Part shown: positions 1-9,189 of the stretch, one piece after another
Numbering within the stretch: the first letter of the stretch is position 1
Layout of the letters: each line of letters opens with the position of its first letter
Assembly: GCF_041200175.1 (NCBI RefSeq)
Contig: NZ_CP165727.1
Coordinates: forward strand, 7,620,001 to 7,684,000
Length of the DNA stretch: 64,000 bases
Reading direction: 5' to 3'
Origin: Streptomyces sp. R33
GTDB taxonomy: Bacteria; Actinomycetota; Actinomycetes; Streptomycetales; Streptomycetaceae
Translations under genes and position numbers: made by a program
Notes under the pieces: model-generated
The model's input: only the letters and a program-made list of their open reading frames with translations
The model's database searches: none
What the model was told of the DNA's origin: nothing

Positions 1-901
1 GGTCGGCGACCTGCTCGTACCCCTCGAGGCGGGCCTGGGTCCGTTCCGGATCCGCATCGGCCATCGCCTGCAGCAGGGCCGCGGACAGCATCCCCGGTGC
101 CGCGTACGAGTCGAAAACCAGCCGCGCCCCGGTCCCGGCGGTCAGTGCCACGTCCGCCTCGTCCACCAGCGGACCCAGGGTGGTGTCGGTGATCAGCGCG
201 ATCTTCAGCCCGGTGCTGCGGGCGGCCCGCAGTGCCGCCAGGGTCTCCTTGGCGTGCCGCGGCATGGCGAAGGCCAGCGCCCAGGTCCCGCCGGCCTCCC
301 GGGACTGGAGCAGCGCGTCGTAGGCGACGCTGCCGCCACGTGTCACCAGCCGGACGTCGGGGTGGATGCGCCGTGCCGCGTAGGCGAAGTACTCCGCGAG
401 CGAGACCGAGATCCGCAGGCCCAGGACCGTCAGCGGCACCGAGCGGGCCAGCTCGCGGCCGATGTCGAGCACCTGGTCGGTGTCGGCGAGCAACCGCCGT
501 ACGTTCTCCAGGTTCAGGATCTCGGCGTCCACGGCCGCCTGCAGCTCGTTGCGGCGGAACTGCTCGCGGGTCTCAGGGGAGCCCGCGACCGCGCTCAGCG
601 CCATCGGCTGCAGGGCGTCGCGCAGGGCCGGGTAGCCGCTGAACCCGAGGGAGGTGGCGAAACGTGTCACCGACGGCTGGCTGACACCCACTCGCTCCGC
701 GAGCTCCGTGATCGACAGGAACGCGGCTTCGGTGAGGTGGTCGATCAGGTACTGGGCGATCCGCCGCTGACCGGGGGACAGCCGATGGCCGTCGAACAGG
801 GCCCGTACCCGGTCGCCGGGGGCGCGCTCATGGACCGGCGGCGCCTGCCCACTCGGCGTGATCGCAGCCGCCTGCGCGCGTGCCTGCTGCCCCGATGACA
901 C
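1..901 (-). CDS. MurR/RpiR-family transcriptional regulator (partial, C-terminus beyond window)
   Basis: The first 300 codons are visible; the gene runs off the left edge. The GTG start at 901 follows a GGGAGG site about 7 bases upstream. Residues about 41-95 form the RpiR-type helix-turn-helix (ITELAERVGVSQPSVTRFA). Residues about 140-290 form a SIS sugar-phosphate-binding domain (LAFAMPRHAKETLAAL, then IALITDTTLGPL). Family members sense phosphosugars or amino sugars and repress or activate the matching catabolic genes. The target is not visible; it may lie divergently or beyond the window. No other family fits the HTH plus SIS layout. Confidence 0.88.
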   Translation of the reverse strand, partial: MSSGQQARAQAAAITPSGQAPPVHERAPGDRVRALFDGHRLSPGQRRIAQYLIDHLTEAAFLSITELAERVGVSQPSVTRFATSLGFSGYPALRDALQPMALSAVAGSPETREQFRRNELQAAVDAEILNLENVRRLLADTDQVLDIGRELARSVPLTVLGLRISVSLAEYFAYAARRIHPDVRLVTRGGSVAYDALLQSREAGGTWALAFAMPRHAKETLAALRAARSTGLKIALITDTTLGPLVDEADVALTAGTGARLVFDSYAAPGMLSAALLQAMADADPERTQARLEGYEQVAD

Positions 902-1132
902 CGATGGGCCTCCCTCTCATGTCACTCGTCTTCAAACATAGCTCACGCCCTGTGGTCGGCCGACCTGCAGCTGCCGGGTCCGCAGGCGGGGTGCGCGGCC
1001 GCATCTGTCGCGACCCCCGGAGGCCGGAAATATGATGTGCTCGGGTGTTCGGCGCAGCGTGCGCACCGCGCGCGGCGAAAGCCGAGAGCCGAGAGCAGGG
1101 ACGGCACGTATGGATGCACCCGGGAGCGGTCC

Positions 1133-1966
1133 ATGACCCCGCGCCGTCCCTCGAAATCGGTGAGCGCCGACGACCTGCTGACCACGCTGGGCCGGCTCAC
1201 CGCGAGAGCCCGCGCCGGGGCGGAGATGCAGCAGGCCCGGGTGGAGCTCGCCGAGGCCCTCCAGCGCGAGATGCTGCCGGCCTCGCTTCCCGCCCTGCCC
1301 GGGCTGCGCAGCGCGGCCCGCTACGTACCCGCCCGGCACGGCCTGGACATCGGCGGCGACTGGTACGACGGCTTCCCGCTGCCCGAAGGCGCCCTCGCCT
1401 TCTCCATCGGCGACGTACAGGGCCATGACGTCGAGGCCGCCGCCTTCATGGGGCAGGTCCGCGTCGGCCTGCGCGCGGTGTCCGCGGTCGTCGAGGATCC
1501 GGGGGAGGTGCTGAGCCGGGCCAACGACGTGCTGCTGTCGCTGGACTGCGAACTCTTCGCGACCTGCACCCTGCTCCGCTTCGACCCCGAGACCTGGGAG
1601 CTGGAGACCGCCCGGGCCGGCCACGTGCCCACCGTCTGGGCCACGGTCGACGGCCGGTACGGCATCACCGACGACGAGGGGGGCCTGCCGCTGGGGGTGG
1701 AGCCCGGGGCGGGATACGCGGTGACCCGGCGCCGGCTGGACCAGGCGGGCTCCATCGTCCTGCTCACCGACGGCGTCGTCGAAGGACCGTCGTTCCCGAT
1801 CGACGTCGGACTGGCCCGCGTGGTCCGGGTGGTCCAGGAGGCGGCCGGAGCCGATCCCGACGAGATCGCCGCCGAGATCATGAAAGTGGCCGACTCCACC
1901 GGCCATGCCGACGACGCGGCGGTGCTCGTCCTCAGCCACGACGCGGCAGGCCCCCGGCGCTGGTAG
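1133..1966 (+). CDS. PP2C/SpoIIE-type serine phosphatase, catalytic domain only
   Basis: 277 aa. The ATG at 1133 is preceded by GGGAGCGG; an upstream in-frame ATG at 1037 would add 32 basic residues of low quality. After a short helical linker with the usual phrase LQREMLP, the PP2C core shows GGDWYDGF, GDVQGHDVEAA, LLTDGVVE and the terminal DDAAVLVL. These are the metal-binding aspartates of RsbU/SpoIIE-type phosphatases, which dephosphorylate anti-anti-sigma proteins. No PAS, GAF or membrane sensor domain is present. The next gene, 3 bp downstream, is a MASE1 membrane sensor without an output domain, so the two may work together as a split receptor. Confidence 0.9.
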   Translation: MTPRRPSKSVSADDLLTTLGRLTARARAGAEMQQARVELAEALQREMLPASLPALPGLRSAARYVPARHGLDIGGDWYDGFPLPEGALAFSIGDVQGHDVEAAAFMGQVRVGLRAVSAVVEDPGEVLSRANDVLLSLDCELFATCTLLRFDPETWELETARAGHVPTVWATVDGRYGITDDEGGLPLGVEPGAGYAVTRRRLDQAGSIVLLTDGVVEGPSFPIDVGLARVVRVVQEAAGADPDEIAAEIMKVADSTGHADDAAVLVLSHDAAGPRRW

Positions 1967-1969
1967 GGC

Positions 1970-2965
1970 GTGTCACGCTCCGTCCGGAGGCGGCGGCTGT
2001 TGTCTGATGCTGTGGTGCGCACCGAGGAATGGCGACGTCCCGCAGGAACCCTTCTCCGGATCCTCGGCGTCGCCGCCGCCTACTACGCCACGGGACGGAT
2101 CGGCCTCCTGCTGCGCGTGGTCGTCGAGGGCGCGCAGGTCACGCCCCTGTGGCTGCCCACGGGCATCGCGGTCGCCGCCCTGCTGTGGTTCGGGCTGCGG
2201 ATCTGGCCGGGGATCGCCCTCGGTACGTTCCTCGCCATCGAACACCTCAGCAGTTTCCAGATCGCGGACATCGGGATCGTCGTGGGGAACACCCTCGCGC
2301 CGGTGTGCGCGTACCTGCTGCTGCGCCGCGTGGGCTTCCGCACCGAGATCGACCGGCTGCGGGACGGCCTGGCCCTGGTCTTCCTGGGCGGGCTCGTACC
2401 GATGCTGATCAGCGCGTCCATCGGCACCGGGGTGCTGGTGGCCACCGGCGACCTGGCGCTGAGCGGGTTCTGGCCGGTGTGGTCGGCGTGGTGGGTCGGC
2501 GATGCGATGGGGGTGCTCGTGGTGACCCCGGTGCTGCTCGTCCTGCCCACGGTCCGGATGCCGGACGATGCCTACCGCGTCGCCGAGGCGGTGTTGCTCG
2601 CCGTCGCCGTCGGGGTCGGTGTGTTCATGGTTTCCCGGAGCGCGTTGTCGCTGCTGTTCCTCGTCTTCCCGCTGCTGATCTGGTCGGCCGTGCGGTTCCA
2701 GCTGGCCGGCAGCGCGCCCTGCGTCCTGATCATGTCCGTCGTGGTGATCTCGGCGGCGACCGATCGCGCCGGACCCTTCGCCGACCACACCCTCTTCGAG
2801 ATCATGGTCAACCTCCAGGCGCTCAACGGCTCGGCGGCCCTGACCGCGCTCCTGCTGTCCGCGATGGTCACCGAACAGAACAACATCCGGCTGAAGATCG
2901 AGCAGGTGTGCGAGGACCTGGCCGAGGTCGTCGACCGCCTCGCCCCCCGCAGACCGGGGGACTGA
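1970..2965 (+). CDS. MASE1-domain integral membrane sensor protein without output domain
   Basis: 331 aa from a GTG placed 3 bp after the preceding phosphatase gene, so almost certainly co-transcribed. The protein carries about eight hydrophobic segments between residues 25 and 310. MASE1 hallmarks are visible: PLWLPTGIAVAALLWFG near residue 62 and WWVGDAMGVLVVTP near 178. MASE1 is normally the N-terminal sensor of histidine kinases, GGDEF proteins or SpoIIE phosphatases. Here only a short helix (EQVCEDLAEVVDRL) follows the last membrane segment, and no catalytic domain is present. The ligand is unknown. Confidence 0.85.
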   Translation: MSRSVRRRRLLSDAVVRTEEWRRPAGTLLRILGVAAAYYATGRIGLLLRVVVEGAQVTPLWLPTGIAVAALLWFGLRIWPGIALGTFLAIEHLSSFQIADIGIVVGNTLAPVCAYLLLRRVGFRTEIDRLRDGLALVFLGGLVPMLISASIGTGVLVATGDLALSGFWPVWSAWWVGDAMGVLVVTPVLLVLPTVRMPDDAYRVAEAVLLAVAVGVGVFMVSRSALSLLFLVFPLLIWSAVRFQLAGSAPCVLIMSVVVISAATDRAGPFADHTLFEIMVNLQALNGSAALTALLLSAMVTEQNNIRLKIEQVCEDLAEVVDRLAPRRPGD

Positions 2966-3690
2966 CCGGCCGGAGGCCTCGGGTGCGTGCCTGCGCGGGC
3001 GGCAGCGCGTCCGCGACGGCGCGCGCCTGCGTACGGATCCCCGCCCGGCTCCGTCGGACGGGAGCTTGCGCATCCGGCACATCGCGCTGTCGCGGCCGGG
3101 CGCTGCGCCGCGTAGTGGTCGGCCGCGAGCGCGGCGAACACGGGCCCGGCGGGATCCGGCCAGTCGGGCCGGGTGAACCCGTCCCAGGTGCGACGGCCCC
3201 GCCCGGGGCGGCCGCGAGGACCACCAGCGCGAGGAGGTGACGGGCCGTGGGCCCCGGCTCGGCGTCGGCCCGGAAGCGGGCGGCAGATGACGAGGTAGGC
3301 GCCGGCGCCGGGCGCGTTCCCCGCGACTGCCCTACGATTTCCCGGCGCGCCGACCGCCACCACCCCGGCTGCTCGGCGCCTGCGCCCCGCCCGACCCCGG
3401 GGGACGCGGCCGCCCCGGGCCCGGACGCCACCGCCCCCGACCCCGGGCGAACACCGTGGCCAGGACCGGGAATCGGCCAGCCGGGGCCCCGAGCCGACAC
3501 CTGCCGCGCGCGGGCCGGATTACCGTGACCGCCGGGGCCGCGCACGCACACCGGCACGCACCCCCACGAGGACCCACACGAGCACGCCCACCCGCACGGC
3601 CGTCCGCACGGTCGTCCGCACGGCGCAGCGCAGCGCGCAGTGCACCGCGAGAGGCCGTCACCAGCCCGGACCCGTCACCGGAGGAGCCCG
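2966..3690. other. 725-bp gap with no intact gene
   Basis: Between the MASE1 gene and the next large gene I find no full-length coding frame. The left half holds a possible minus-strand gene relic, listed separately. The right half is extremely C-rich and contains short direct copies of CGTCCGCACGG at about 3592-3622. The final 15 bases hold the ribosome site GGAGG at 3680-3684 for the downstream gene. Confidence 0.6.
3098..3290 (-). pseudogene. Possible frameshifted gene relic
   Basis: Two adjoining minus-strand stretches in different frames look coding, with high third-position GC and normal composition. One gives ARFRADAEPGPTARHLLAL, and after a frame change near 3190 the other gives TWDGFTRPDWPDPAGPVF followed by AALAADHYAAQRP. 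Neither frame has a convincing start or a full domain. I read this as the tail of a decayed gene, but a chance open frame in GC-rich DNA is possible. I do not recognise the family. Confidence 0.25.
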
Positions 3691-6381
3691 ATGAGCCCGA
3701 TGAGCCCGATGAGCCCGATGAACCCGATACTCGAGGCGGTCCGCGAAGGCCGCACCGACCTGATCCCCGGCCTGCTCAAGCCGCTCACGCCGCCCGAGCG
3801 CCGGGAGCTGCTCGCCCGACTCGCCGATCTGCGCCGCGAGATACGCGGCTGGGACTGGAACCACTGGCAGGAGCGCGACCGCATCCGCTCCGGCCTGCTC
3901 GTCGCGGGCGTCGGCTGCCACACGGGCGCGGCCGCCGCGGCCTCCTGGATCGGTGCGCCCGATCTCCGCGACGGGGAGCCGTTACCGACCGGACTGCTGC
4001 TCGGCCTGCTCGCCGACCGCGACCCCGGCTGGCTCGGCGACCTCGCCCACCGCCTCGCCGACCGCCCCGCGACCGCCGAGGCGGACTATCCGCTGATCCG
4101 GGAGCTGGTCCGGCTCGCCGGCTGCCCCGTCCCCACCACCGACGCGTTCGTGCACGGCTGGGTCCGGTCCATCTTCACGATGGACCGTGCCCGCTCCACG
4201 CACAGCCCGCTGTCGGTCGTCCTGCGCCAGGACCCGTACGCACGCGAGCTGGTGCCCCAGCTCTTCGTGACGGCCGAATCCCCCGAGGCGCTCCACTGGT
4301 GCAGCGATCCGACGGCCCCGAACCACTGGCCGTCCGAGCTGGCCGCGCTCGCACAGGAGGGGATCGTCGAGCGCCGCGTCCTGGTCGACGGCTGCGTCGC
4401 CCGCCTGCTGCGCGGCGGCCGGCAGAACCAGCTGAAGTTCTTCCTCGCCATGCTGGAACGCCTTGAACTCACCCCGGCCGAGGAGCGGGAGCGCACGGCC
4501 GACTGGATCGCGATGGCCGCCGAGGGGCCGTCGCCGCTCGCCGGACACGCCCAGCAGGTGCTCGCCCGGCTGTCCGAGGCGGGCGAACTGCCGGCGGAGC
4601 AGCTCGCGCAGATGGCGCGCGCCGTGCTCCGCCGACCGGAGAAGAAGCTCGTACGCGCCCAACTGGTGCTCCTGGGCCAGGCCTTACGACGCGACCCGGC
4701 CGCCCGGCACGTACTGCTGCCCACCGCCACCCTTGCATTCGGGCACGAGGACACGGCCCTGCAGGAGCGCGCCCTGGGGCTGCTGGTCCGGCACCTGCGC
4801 CCCGGCGACCGGGAGCTGCGCCGCGAACTCGCCCTCCACGCCGCTGCATTGAGTCCCGCACACCGGCGCGCCGCCGCGGAGCTGCTCGGGTCTGCGGGCG
4901 GCAGCTGCGCGGAGCCGGCGTACGAGGAGGTCCTGCCCCCGGCGCCGGTACGCCGGCGCCTCGCCGCCGAACCCCCGACGCTCGCCCGGACCGTCGGCCT
5001 GGTGGCGGCTTCCGTCACGTGCGGGGAGCAGACCGCCGCCGCGTTCGAGTCCGCCCTCGACGGGCTCGTCCGGCACGCCCACCACGACCGCGCCGCCCTG
5101 GCCGAGGCCCTGCGCCCCGTCCTCGGCGGCCGCTGGTGGCATCCCGAGGGCGGCCGGCCGGTGGATCCGGAACGGCTGTCCGGGCTGGAGCCGATGGCGG
5201 CCGCGGTCCTCGGCCGGATCCGCGCGTACGACCTGCGACCGGAGCGGGCCGTGCGCGGCGACGGCTGCCGGCCCGACTGCGTCCACGCCGCACTGAGCGC
5301 CGTAACGGCCTCCCGGGTGGCGGAGGCCGCATACCGCGTCCTCACCGACCCGCTGCCGTTCCTGCTCGCGACCCCCACCTGGGAGACGGGCTCCCTGGAG
5401 CCCGAGGAGCTCGTCGTACGGCTAGCCGCTTACCGGCGGCTCGGCGCGGAGCCCGCCCCCGCCGACTTCGCCCAGGCGCTGCTGCGCGTACGGCGCGACC
5501 CCGGGACGGTGCCCGCGGCAGCCGGGCTCGGCACGCCCGAGGGCGAGCGGCTGGCGGCCTGGCTCAGGGGTGCGGGCGAACCGCCCGCGGTGCTGCGCCG
5601 GGTGACGGTCCCGGCGGCGGCTCCGGACCTGCAGGCCGGCCACCTCTGGTGGGACCGGCCCCCGGCGGCAGCCCGGCAGATCGTGCTCGAGACCCGGGAA
5701 CGGTGCGTCGTCCGGCAGGAGTTCCCGGCGGCGTTCCGCAGGCTGGACCGGGCGCTCGCCGAGCCGGCCCGCAGCTGCTCCGGCGCGTGCGAGGGCGGGG
5801 CCGTCCAGCAGGCCGTCCTGCCCGAGGACCGCGAGACGCAGGCGGCCTGGCTGCTGCCCGAGGTGACCGCGGGCGCCACGGCCCGGGAGCGCGGCGCGGG
5901 AGCGCCGCTGCCTCGGCTGGCGGAGCTGGGCGGACCGGCGGGCCCCGCCCTGCACCTGGCGGTGGCCACCGGTCTCGGTGCGGGCCATGCCGAGGACCGC
6001 CGCGCGGCCGTGGACGCGCTGCTGCTCCTCGCGGCCCGCGGCGAGCTGGACGCCCCGAGGCTCGGGCGGGATCTGGCCGAACTGCTCGGTCTGGGCACGG
6101 TGAAGCCCAGCCGGCTGGCCGAGGCGGCGCGCGCGGCCGCCGCCACCGGTGCGTACGCCACGACCTGGGCGGTGCTCGCGGAGGCGCTGCCGCCGCTGCT
6201 GGCGGGGGGCGCCGCCGCGCGGGGCACGGGCGAGCTGCTGGCGGTGGCCGCGGACTGCGTGGAGCGCTGCGGTGCGCACGGTCCCGCCCCGGCGGGGCTG
6301 GCCGAAGCCGCGGCACGGACGGGATCCTCACAACTCGTCACGCAGGCGCGGCGGTTGCGGGCGGCCCTGGCGGCTTCGTAG
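3691..6381 (+). CDS. Large DUF6493-like protein of unknown function
   Basis: 896 aa, cytoplasmic, no membrane segment. The ATG at 3691 lies 6 bp after GGAGG. It is the first of four in-frame ATGs made by a 9-bp repeat (ATGAGCCCG), so the protein starts MSPMSPMSPMNP. The body is leucine, alanine and arginine rich with helical-repeat character, for example LEAVREGRTDLIPGLLKPL at the start and HEAT-like helices around residues 300-420. From memory it resembles the actinobacterial DUF6493 proteins; this was not verified. There is no catalytic motif I can name. A perfect terminator hairpin follows, and the next gene is convergent. Confidence 0.75.
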   Translation: MSPMSPMSPMNPILEAVREGRTDLIPGLLKPLTPPERRELLARLADLRREIRGWDWNHWQERDRIRSGLLVAGVGCHTGAAAAASWIGAPDLRDGEPLPTGLLLGLLADRDPGWLGDLAHRLADRPATAEADYPLIRELVRLAGCPVPTTDAFVHGWVRSIFTMDRARSTHSPLSVVLRQDPYARELVPQLFVTAESPEALHWCSDPTAPNHWPSELAALAQEGIVERRVLVDGCVARLLRGGRQNQLKFFLAMLERLELTPAEERERTADWIAMAAEGPSPLAGHAQQVLARLSEAGELPAEQLAQMARAVLRRPEKKLVRAQLVLLGQALRRDPAARHVLLPTATLAFGHEDTALQERALGLLVRHLRPGDRELRRELALHAAALSPAHRRAAAELLGSAGGSCAEPAYEEVLPPAPVRRRLAAEPPTLARTVGLVAASVTCGEQTAAAFESALDGLVRHAHHDRAALAEALRPVLGGRWWHPEGGRPVDPERLSGLEPMAAAVLGRIRAYDLRPERAVRGDGCRPDCVHAALSAVTASRVAEAAYRVLTDPLPFLLATPTWETGSLEPEELVVRLAAYRRLGAEPAPADFAQALLRVRRDPGTVPAAAGLGTPEGERLAAWLRGAGEPPAVLRRVTVPAAAPDLQAGHLWWDRPPAAARQIVLETRERCVVRQEFPAAFRRLDRALAEPARSCSGACEGGAVQQAVLPEDRETQAAWLLPEVTAGATARERGAGAPLPRLAELGGPAGPALHLAVATGLGAGHAEDRRAAVDALLLLAARGELDAPRLGRDLAELLGLGTVKPSRLAEAARAAAATGAYATTWAVLAEALPPLLAGGAAARGTGELLAVAADCVERCGAHGPAPAGLAEAAARTGSSQLVTQARRLRAALAAS

Positions 6382-6441
6382 CGGGTCGGCGGGGGGCCGG
6401 GGACACGCCGTGCACCCGGCGTTCCGGCCGTGAACGCGCCC

Positions 6442-6472
6442 ACCCGGCAGCGGAGGAGATCCGCTGCCGGGT
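6442..6472. terminator. Bidirectional intrinsic terminator
   Basis: A perfect 13-bp stem (ACCCGGCAGCGGA, 6442-6454; complement at 6460-6472) closes a 5-base loop. It sits between the convergent DUF6493-like and RDD genes, so it can serve both strands. There is no long T-run, which is usual in Streptomyces. Confidence 0.75.
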
Positions 6473-6495
6473 GGGAGGAGGGGAGAGGGGCGGCC

Positions 6496-7137
6496 TCAGC
6501 CCTTGGGGACCGTGATGACGACGGTGCTGCACACCTTGTCGGCGAAGGTCTGCTTCTTCTCGTCCCACAGCGGCCACAGCCAGCCGACGTAGCAGGCGAG
6601 GCTGTCGAGGGCGTGGGCCAGCTTGCGGACGAACGCCATGCCGAAGCCGAGCGTGCTGCCGTCGGCTTCGCGGCGCACGCTGATGCCGAGGACCTTCTTG
6701 CCGATCGTCTGACCGGTGGCGCCCTCCTTGTACAGCTGGAAGACCGCCATGCCGATCGCGTACAGCACGCCGATCGTGAAGAAGATGCCGGGCTCGGCCG
6801 TGGCCGGGTTGTCCGCGCTGGCGAGGTCGATGAACCCCAGCGCGTACATCGGACCCGCGATGATCAGGAGGTCCAGCAGGTACGCACCGAAGCGCTGGCC
6901 CCAGTGGGCGAGCGGCGGCATACCGGAACCCGGCATGCCGGGCATGCCGGGCGGCGGGTACGCGCCGTACGGCGGCGGGGTCTGCTGCGGGTAGCCGTAC
7001 TGCGGGGGGACGCCCTGCGGAGGCTGCTGCGGGTAGCCGTACTGCGGCGGCACGCCCTGGGGGGCCTGCTGCGGGTAGCCGGGCTGACCCTGCGGGGGCT
7101 GCTGGCCGTACGGGTTGTTCGGGTCGCCGAAGCTCAT
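6496..7137 (-). CDS. RDD-family membrane protein with Pro/Gln-rich N-terminus
   Basis: 213 aa. The ATG at 7137 follows GGAGAG by 8 bases. Residues 1-75 are a disordered Pro-Gln-Gly-Tyr tail with repeats of the QYGYPQQ(P/T)P type. Residues about 78-205 are an RDD domain with three hydrophobic segments. The family's Arg and two Asp are seen in WGQRFGAYLLDLLII, GQTIGKKVLGI and the final EKKQTFADKVCSTVV. RDD proteins are often small transporters or membrane scaffolds; the substrate here is unknown. It ends at the shared terminator with the convergent gene. Confidence 0.87.
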   Translation of the reverse strand: MSFGDPNNPYGQQPPQGQPGYPQQAPQGVPPQYGYPQQPPQGVPPQYGYPQQTPPPYGAYPPPGMPGMPGSGMPPLAHWGQRFGAYLLDLLIIAGPMYALGFIDLASADNPATAEPGIFFTIGVLYAIGMAVFQLYKEGATGQTIGKKVLGISVRREADGSTLGFGMAFVRKLAHALDSLACYVGWLWPLWDEKKQTFADKVCSTVVITVPKG

Positions 7138-7466
7138 GGCGAAAACTCTCCGGTGTTGGAAACGGGGACGTAGCGCAACGATCGGAGGAACATCACCATG
7201 TGGGCGGTTTTGCCCCCCTGAGCGGCCGCGATCTAGCGCGCATCATCGTGGTCGTTCGATCGACCGGTTGTCCAATCCGGCCAGTTCGGCCCGGCTTCGA
7301 GGCGGCCGCACACCTGCCGCGTGCGCCGTACCGCCCTGCCGTGCCGAGGTGGCCGAATCCCATGAGCGGGAATTCCGGGCACTTCCGACCCGGTGGTAAC
7401 TTCCGCGAGTTGATCTGGCCGGTCGCCCCACGCGGCGACGGCGATCCCTCCTGCAAGGAAGTCACA
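7138..7466. other. Divergent intergenic region (RDD gene / phospholipase D)
   Basis: 329 bp separate the RDD gene from phospholipase D and must hold both promoters. The frame of phospholipase D stays open back to 7200, but that stretch encodes an implausible leader ahead of the signal peptide. I see no strong dyad or riboswitch fold. The ribosome site AAGGAAG lies at 7455-7461. Confidence 0.5.
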
Positions 7467-9137
7467 TTGCACCGCCATACCCTTCCCCGTCCGTCCGCTC
7501 CCGTCACCCGCGGTGCGGTCTCGGCCGTCCTGCTGGCCCTGTTCACCGCCGTCCCGGCCTCGGCCGCCGCGGCGGCCGGCTCCGGGCCCGCCGCCACCCC
7601 GGCGCCCCACCTCGATGCGGTGGAGCAGACGCTCCGCCAGGTTTCCCCCGGCCTCGAAGGCCAGGTATGGGAACGCACCGGCGGCAACGTCCTCGACGCC
7701 TCGACTCCCGGCGGTGCCGACTGGCTGCTGCAGACCCCCGGTTGCTGGGGTGACGACACCTGCGCCGCACGGCCGGGAACGCAGCGGCTCCTGTCGAAGA
7801 TGACGGAGAACATCTCCCAGGCGACGCAGACCGTCGACATATCAACTCTTGCGCCGTTACCCGACGGAGCGTTCCAGGACGCGATCGTCGCAGGCCTCAA
7901 GTCCTCGGCCGCGCGGGGGAACAAGCTCAAGGTGCGCGTGCTGGTCGGCGCGGCGCCGCTCTACCACCTGAACGTGATGCCCTCGAAGTACCGTGACGAG
8001 CTCGTCGCCAGGCTCGGCCCGGACGCCCGCGGCATCGACCTGAACGTCGCCTCGATGACGGCCTCGAAGACGGCGTTCTCGTGGAACCACTCCAAGCTCC
8101 TCGTGGTCGACGGCCGGTCCGTGATCACCGGCGGCATCAACAGCTGGAAGGGCGACTACCTGGAGACCGCGCATCCGGTCGCCGACGTCGACCTCGCCCT
8201 GCGCGGGCCGGCCGCCGCATCCGCCGGCCGCTACCTGGACGAGCTGTGGTCCTGGACCTGCCGCAACAAGAGCAACCTCGCCAGCGTCTGGTTCGCCTCG
8301 TCCAACGGCGCCGGGTGCATGCCCAAGCTGGCCGAGGGCACCGCTCCGGCCGCTCCTCCGGCCGCTCCTCCAGCCGTACCTCCGGCGAGCCCGGGCAACG
8401 TACCGGCCATCGCCGTCGGCGGGCTCGGCGTCGGAATCAAGCGCAGCGATCCGTCCTCGGCCTTCCGGCCCACCCTGCCGAGCGCCCCCGACACCAAGTG
8501 CACCGTCGGCCTGCACGACAACACCAACGCCGACCGCGACTACGACACGGTCAACCCGGAGGAGAGCGCCCTGCGGACGCTGATCTCCAGCGCGAACCGG
8601 CACGTCGAGATCTCCCAACAGGACGTCAACGCGACCTGCCCGCCGCTGCCCCGCTACGACATCCGCGTCTACGACGCCCTCGCCGCGCGGATGGCCGCCG
8701 GGGTGAAGGTCCGCATCGTCGTCAGCGACCCCGCCAACCGCGGAGCCGTCGGCAGCGGAGGCTACTCGCAGATCAAGTCCCTCTCGGAGATCAGCGACAC
8801 CCTCCGCGACCGCCTCGCCCTGCTGACCGGTGACCAGGGCACGGCCAGGGCCGCGATGTGCGCCAACCTCCAGCTGGCCACGTTCCGCAGCGCGCCGAGC
8901 CCGACATGGGCGGACGGCCACCCGTACGCGCAGCACCACAAGGTGGTCTCCGTGGACGGCTCGGCCTTCTACATCGGCTCCAAGAACCTCTACCCGTCGT
9001 GGCTCCAGGACTTCGGCTACGTCGTCGAGAGCCCCGCGGCGGCCGGGCAGCTCGACGCACAGCTCCTGACCCCGCAGTGGCAGTACTCCCGCGCGACCGC
9101 CACGGTCGACCACGAACGCTCCCTCTGCCAGGCCTGA
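7467..9137 (+). CDS. Secreted phospholipase D
   Basis: 556 aa. I chose the TTG at 7467 because AAGGAAG lies 5 bases upstream and the product then opens with a textbook signal peptide (basic start, hydrophobic VSAVLLALFTAV, cut after PASA). Two HKD motifs are present: HSKLLVVD from residue 208 and HHKVVSVD from residue 490, each followed by the usual GG(I)N or GSKN. This is the two-lobed phospholipase D fold of exported streptomycete enzymes, which hydrolyse or transphosphatidylate phosphatidylcholine. A Pro/Ala-rich linker (residues about 293-315) joins the lobes. A hairpin terminator follows. Confidence 0.93.
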   Translation: MHRHTLPRPSAPVTRGAVSAVLLALFTAVPASAAAAAGSGPAATPAPHLDAVEQTLRQVSPGLEGQVWERTGGNVLDASTPGGADWLLQTPGCWGDDTCAARPGTQRLLSKMTENISQATQTVDISTLAPLPDGAFQDAIVAGLKSSAARGNKLKVRVLVGAAPLYHLNVMPSKYRDELVARLGPDARGIDLNVASMTASKTAFSWNHSKLLVVDGRSVITGGINSWKGDYLETAHPVADVDLALRGPAAASAGRYLDELWSWTCRNKSNLASVWFASSNGAGCMPKLAEGTAPAAPPAAPPAVPPASPGNVPAIAVGGLGVGIKRSDPSSAFRPTLPSAPDTKCTVGLHDNTNADRDYDTVNPEESALRTLISSANRHVEISQQDVNATCPPLPRYDIRVYDALAARMAAGVKVRIVVSDPANRGAVGSGGYSQIKSLSEISDTLRDRLALLTGDQGTARAAMCANLQLATFRSAPSPTWADGHPYAQHHKVVSVDGSAFYIGSKNLYPSWLQDFGYVVESPAAAGQLDAQLLTPQWQYSRATATVDHERSLCQA

Positions 9138-9166
9138 GCACCCCTCCCGCCGCGCACACGACACCG

Positions 9167-9189
9167 CCCCCGGCATCGAATGCCGGGGG
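9167..9189 (+). terminator. Terminator of phospholipase D
   Basis: A perfect 10-bp stem (CCCCCGGCAT, loop CGA, ATGCCGGGGG) lies 30 bases after the phospholipase D stop codon. The relic of the minus-strand LamG gene breaks off just beyond it. Confidence 0.8.

Noticed and set aside
254..898. Plus-strand open frame at the left edge
   Set aside because: It lies antisense to the RpiR-type regulator, whose HTH and SIS domains are clear, and has no motif of its own.
932..2022. Minus-strand frames opposite the PP2C phosphatase
   Set aside because: Catalytic motifs are on the plus strand; the minus frames have no recognisable domain.
3592..3622. Short CGTCCGCACGG copies considered as CRISPR or regulatory array
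   Set aside because: The copies are contiguous and too short, without spacers; simple repeat in a C-rich leader.
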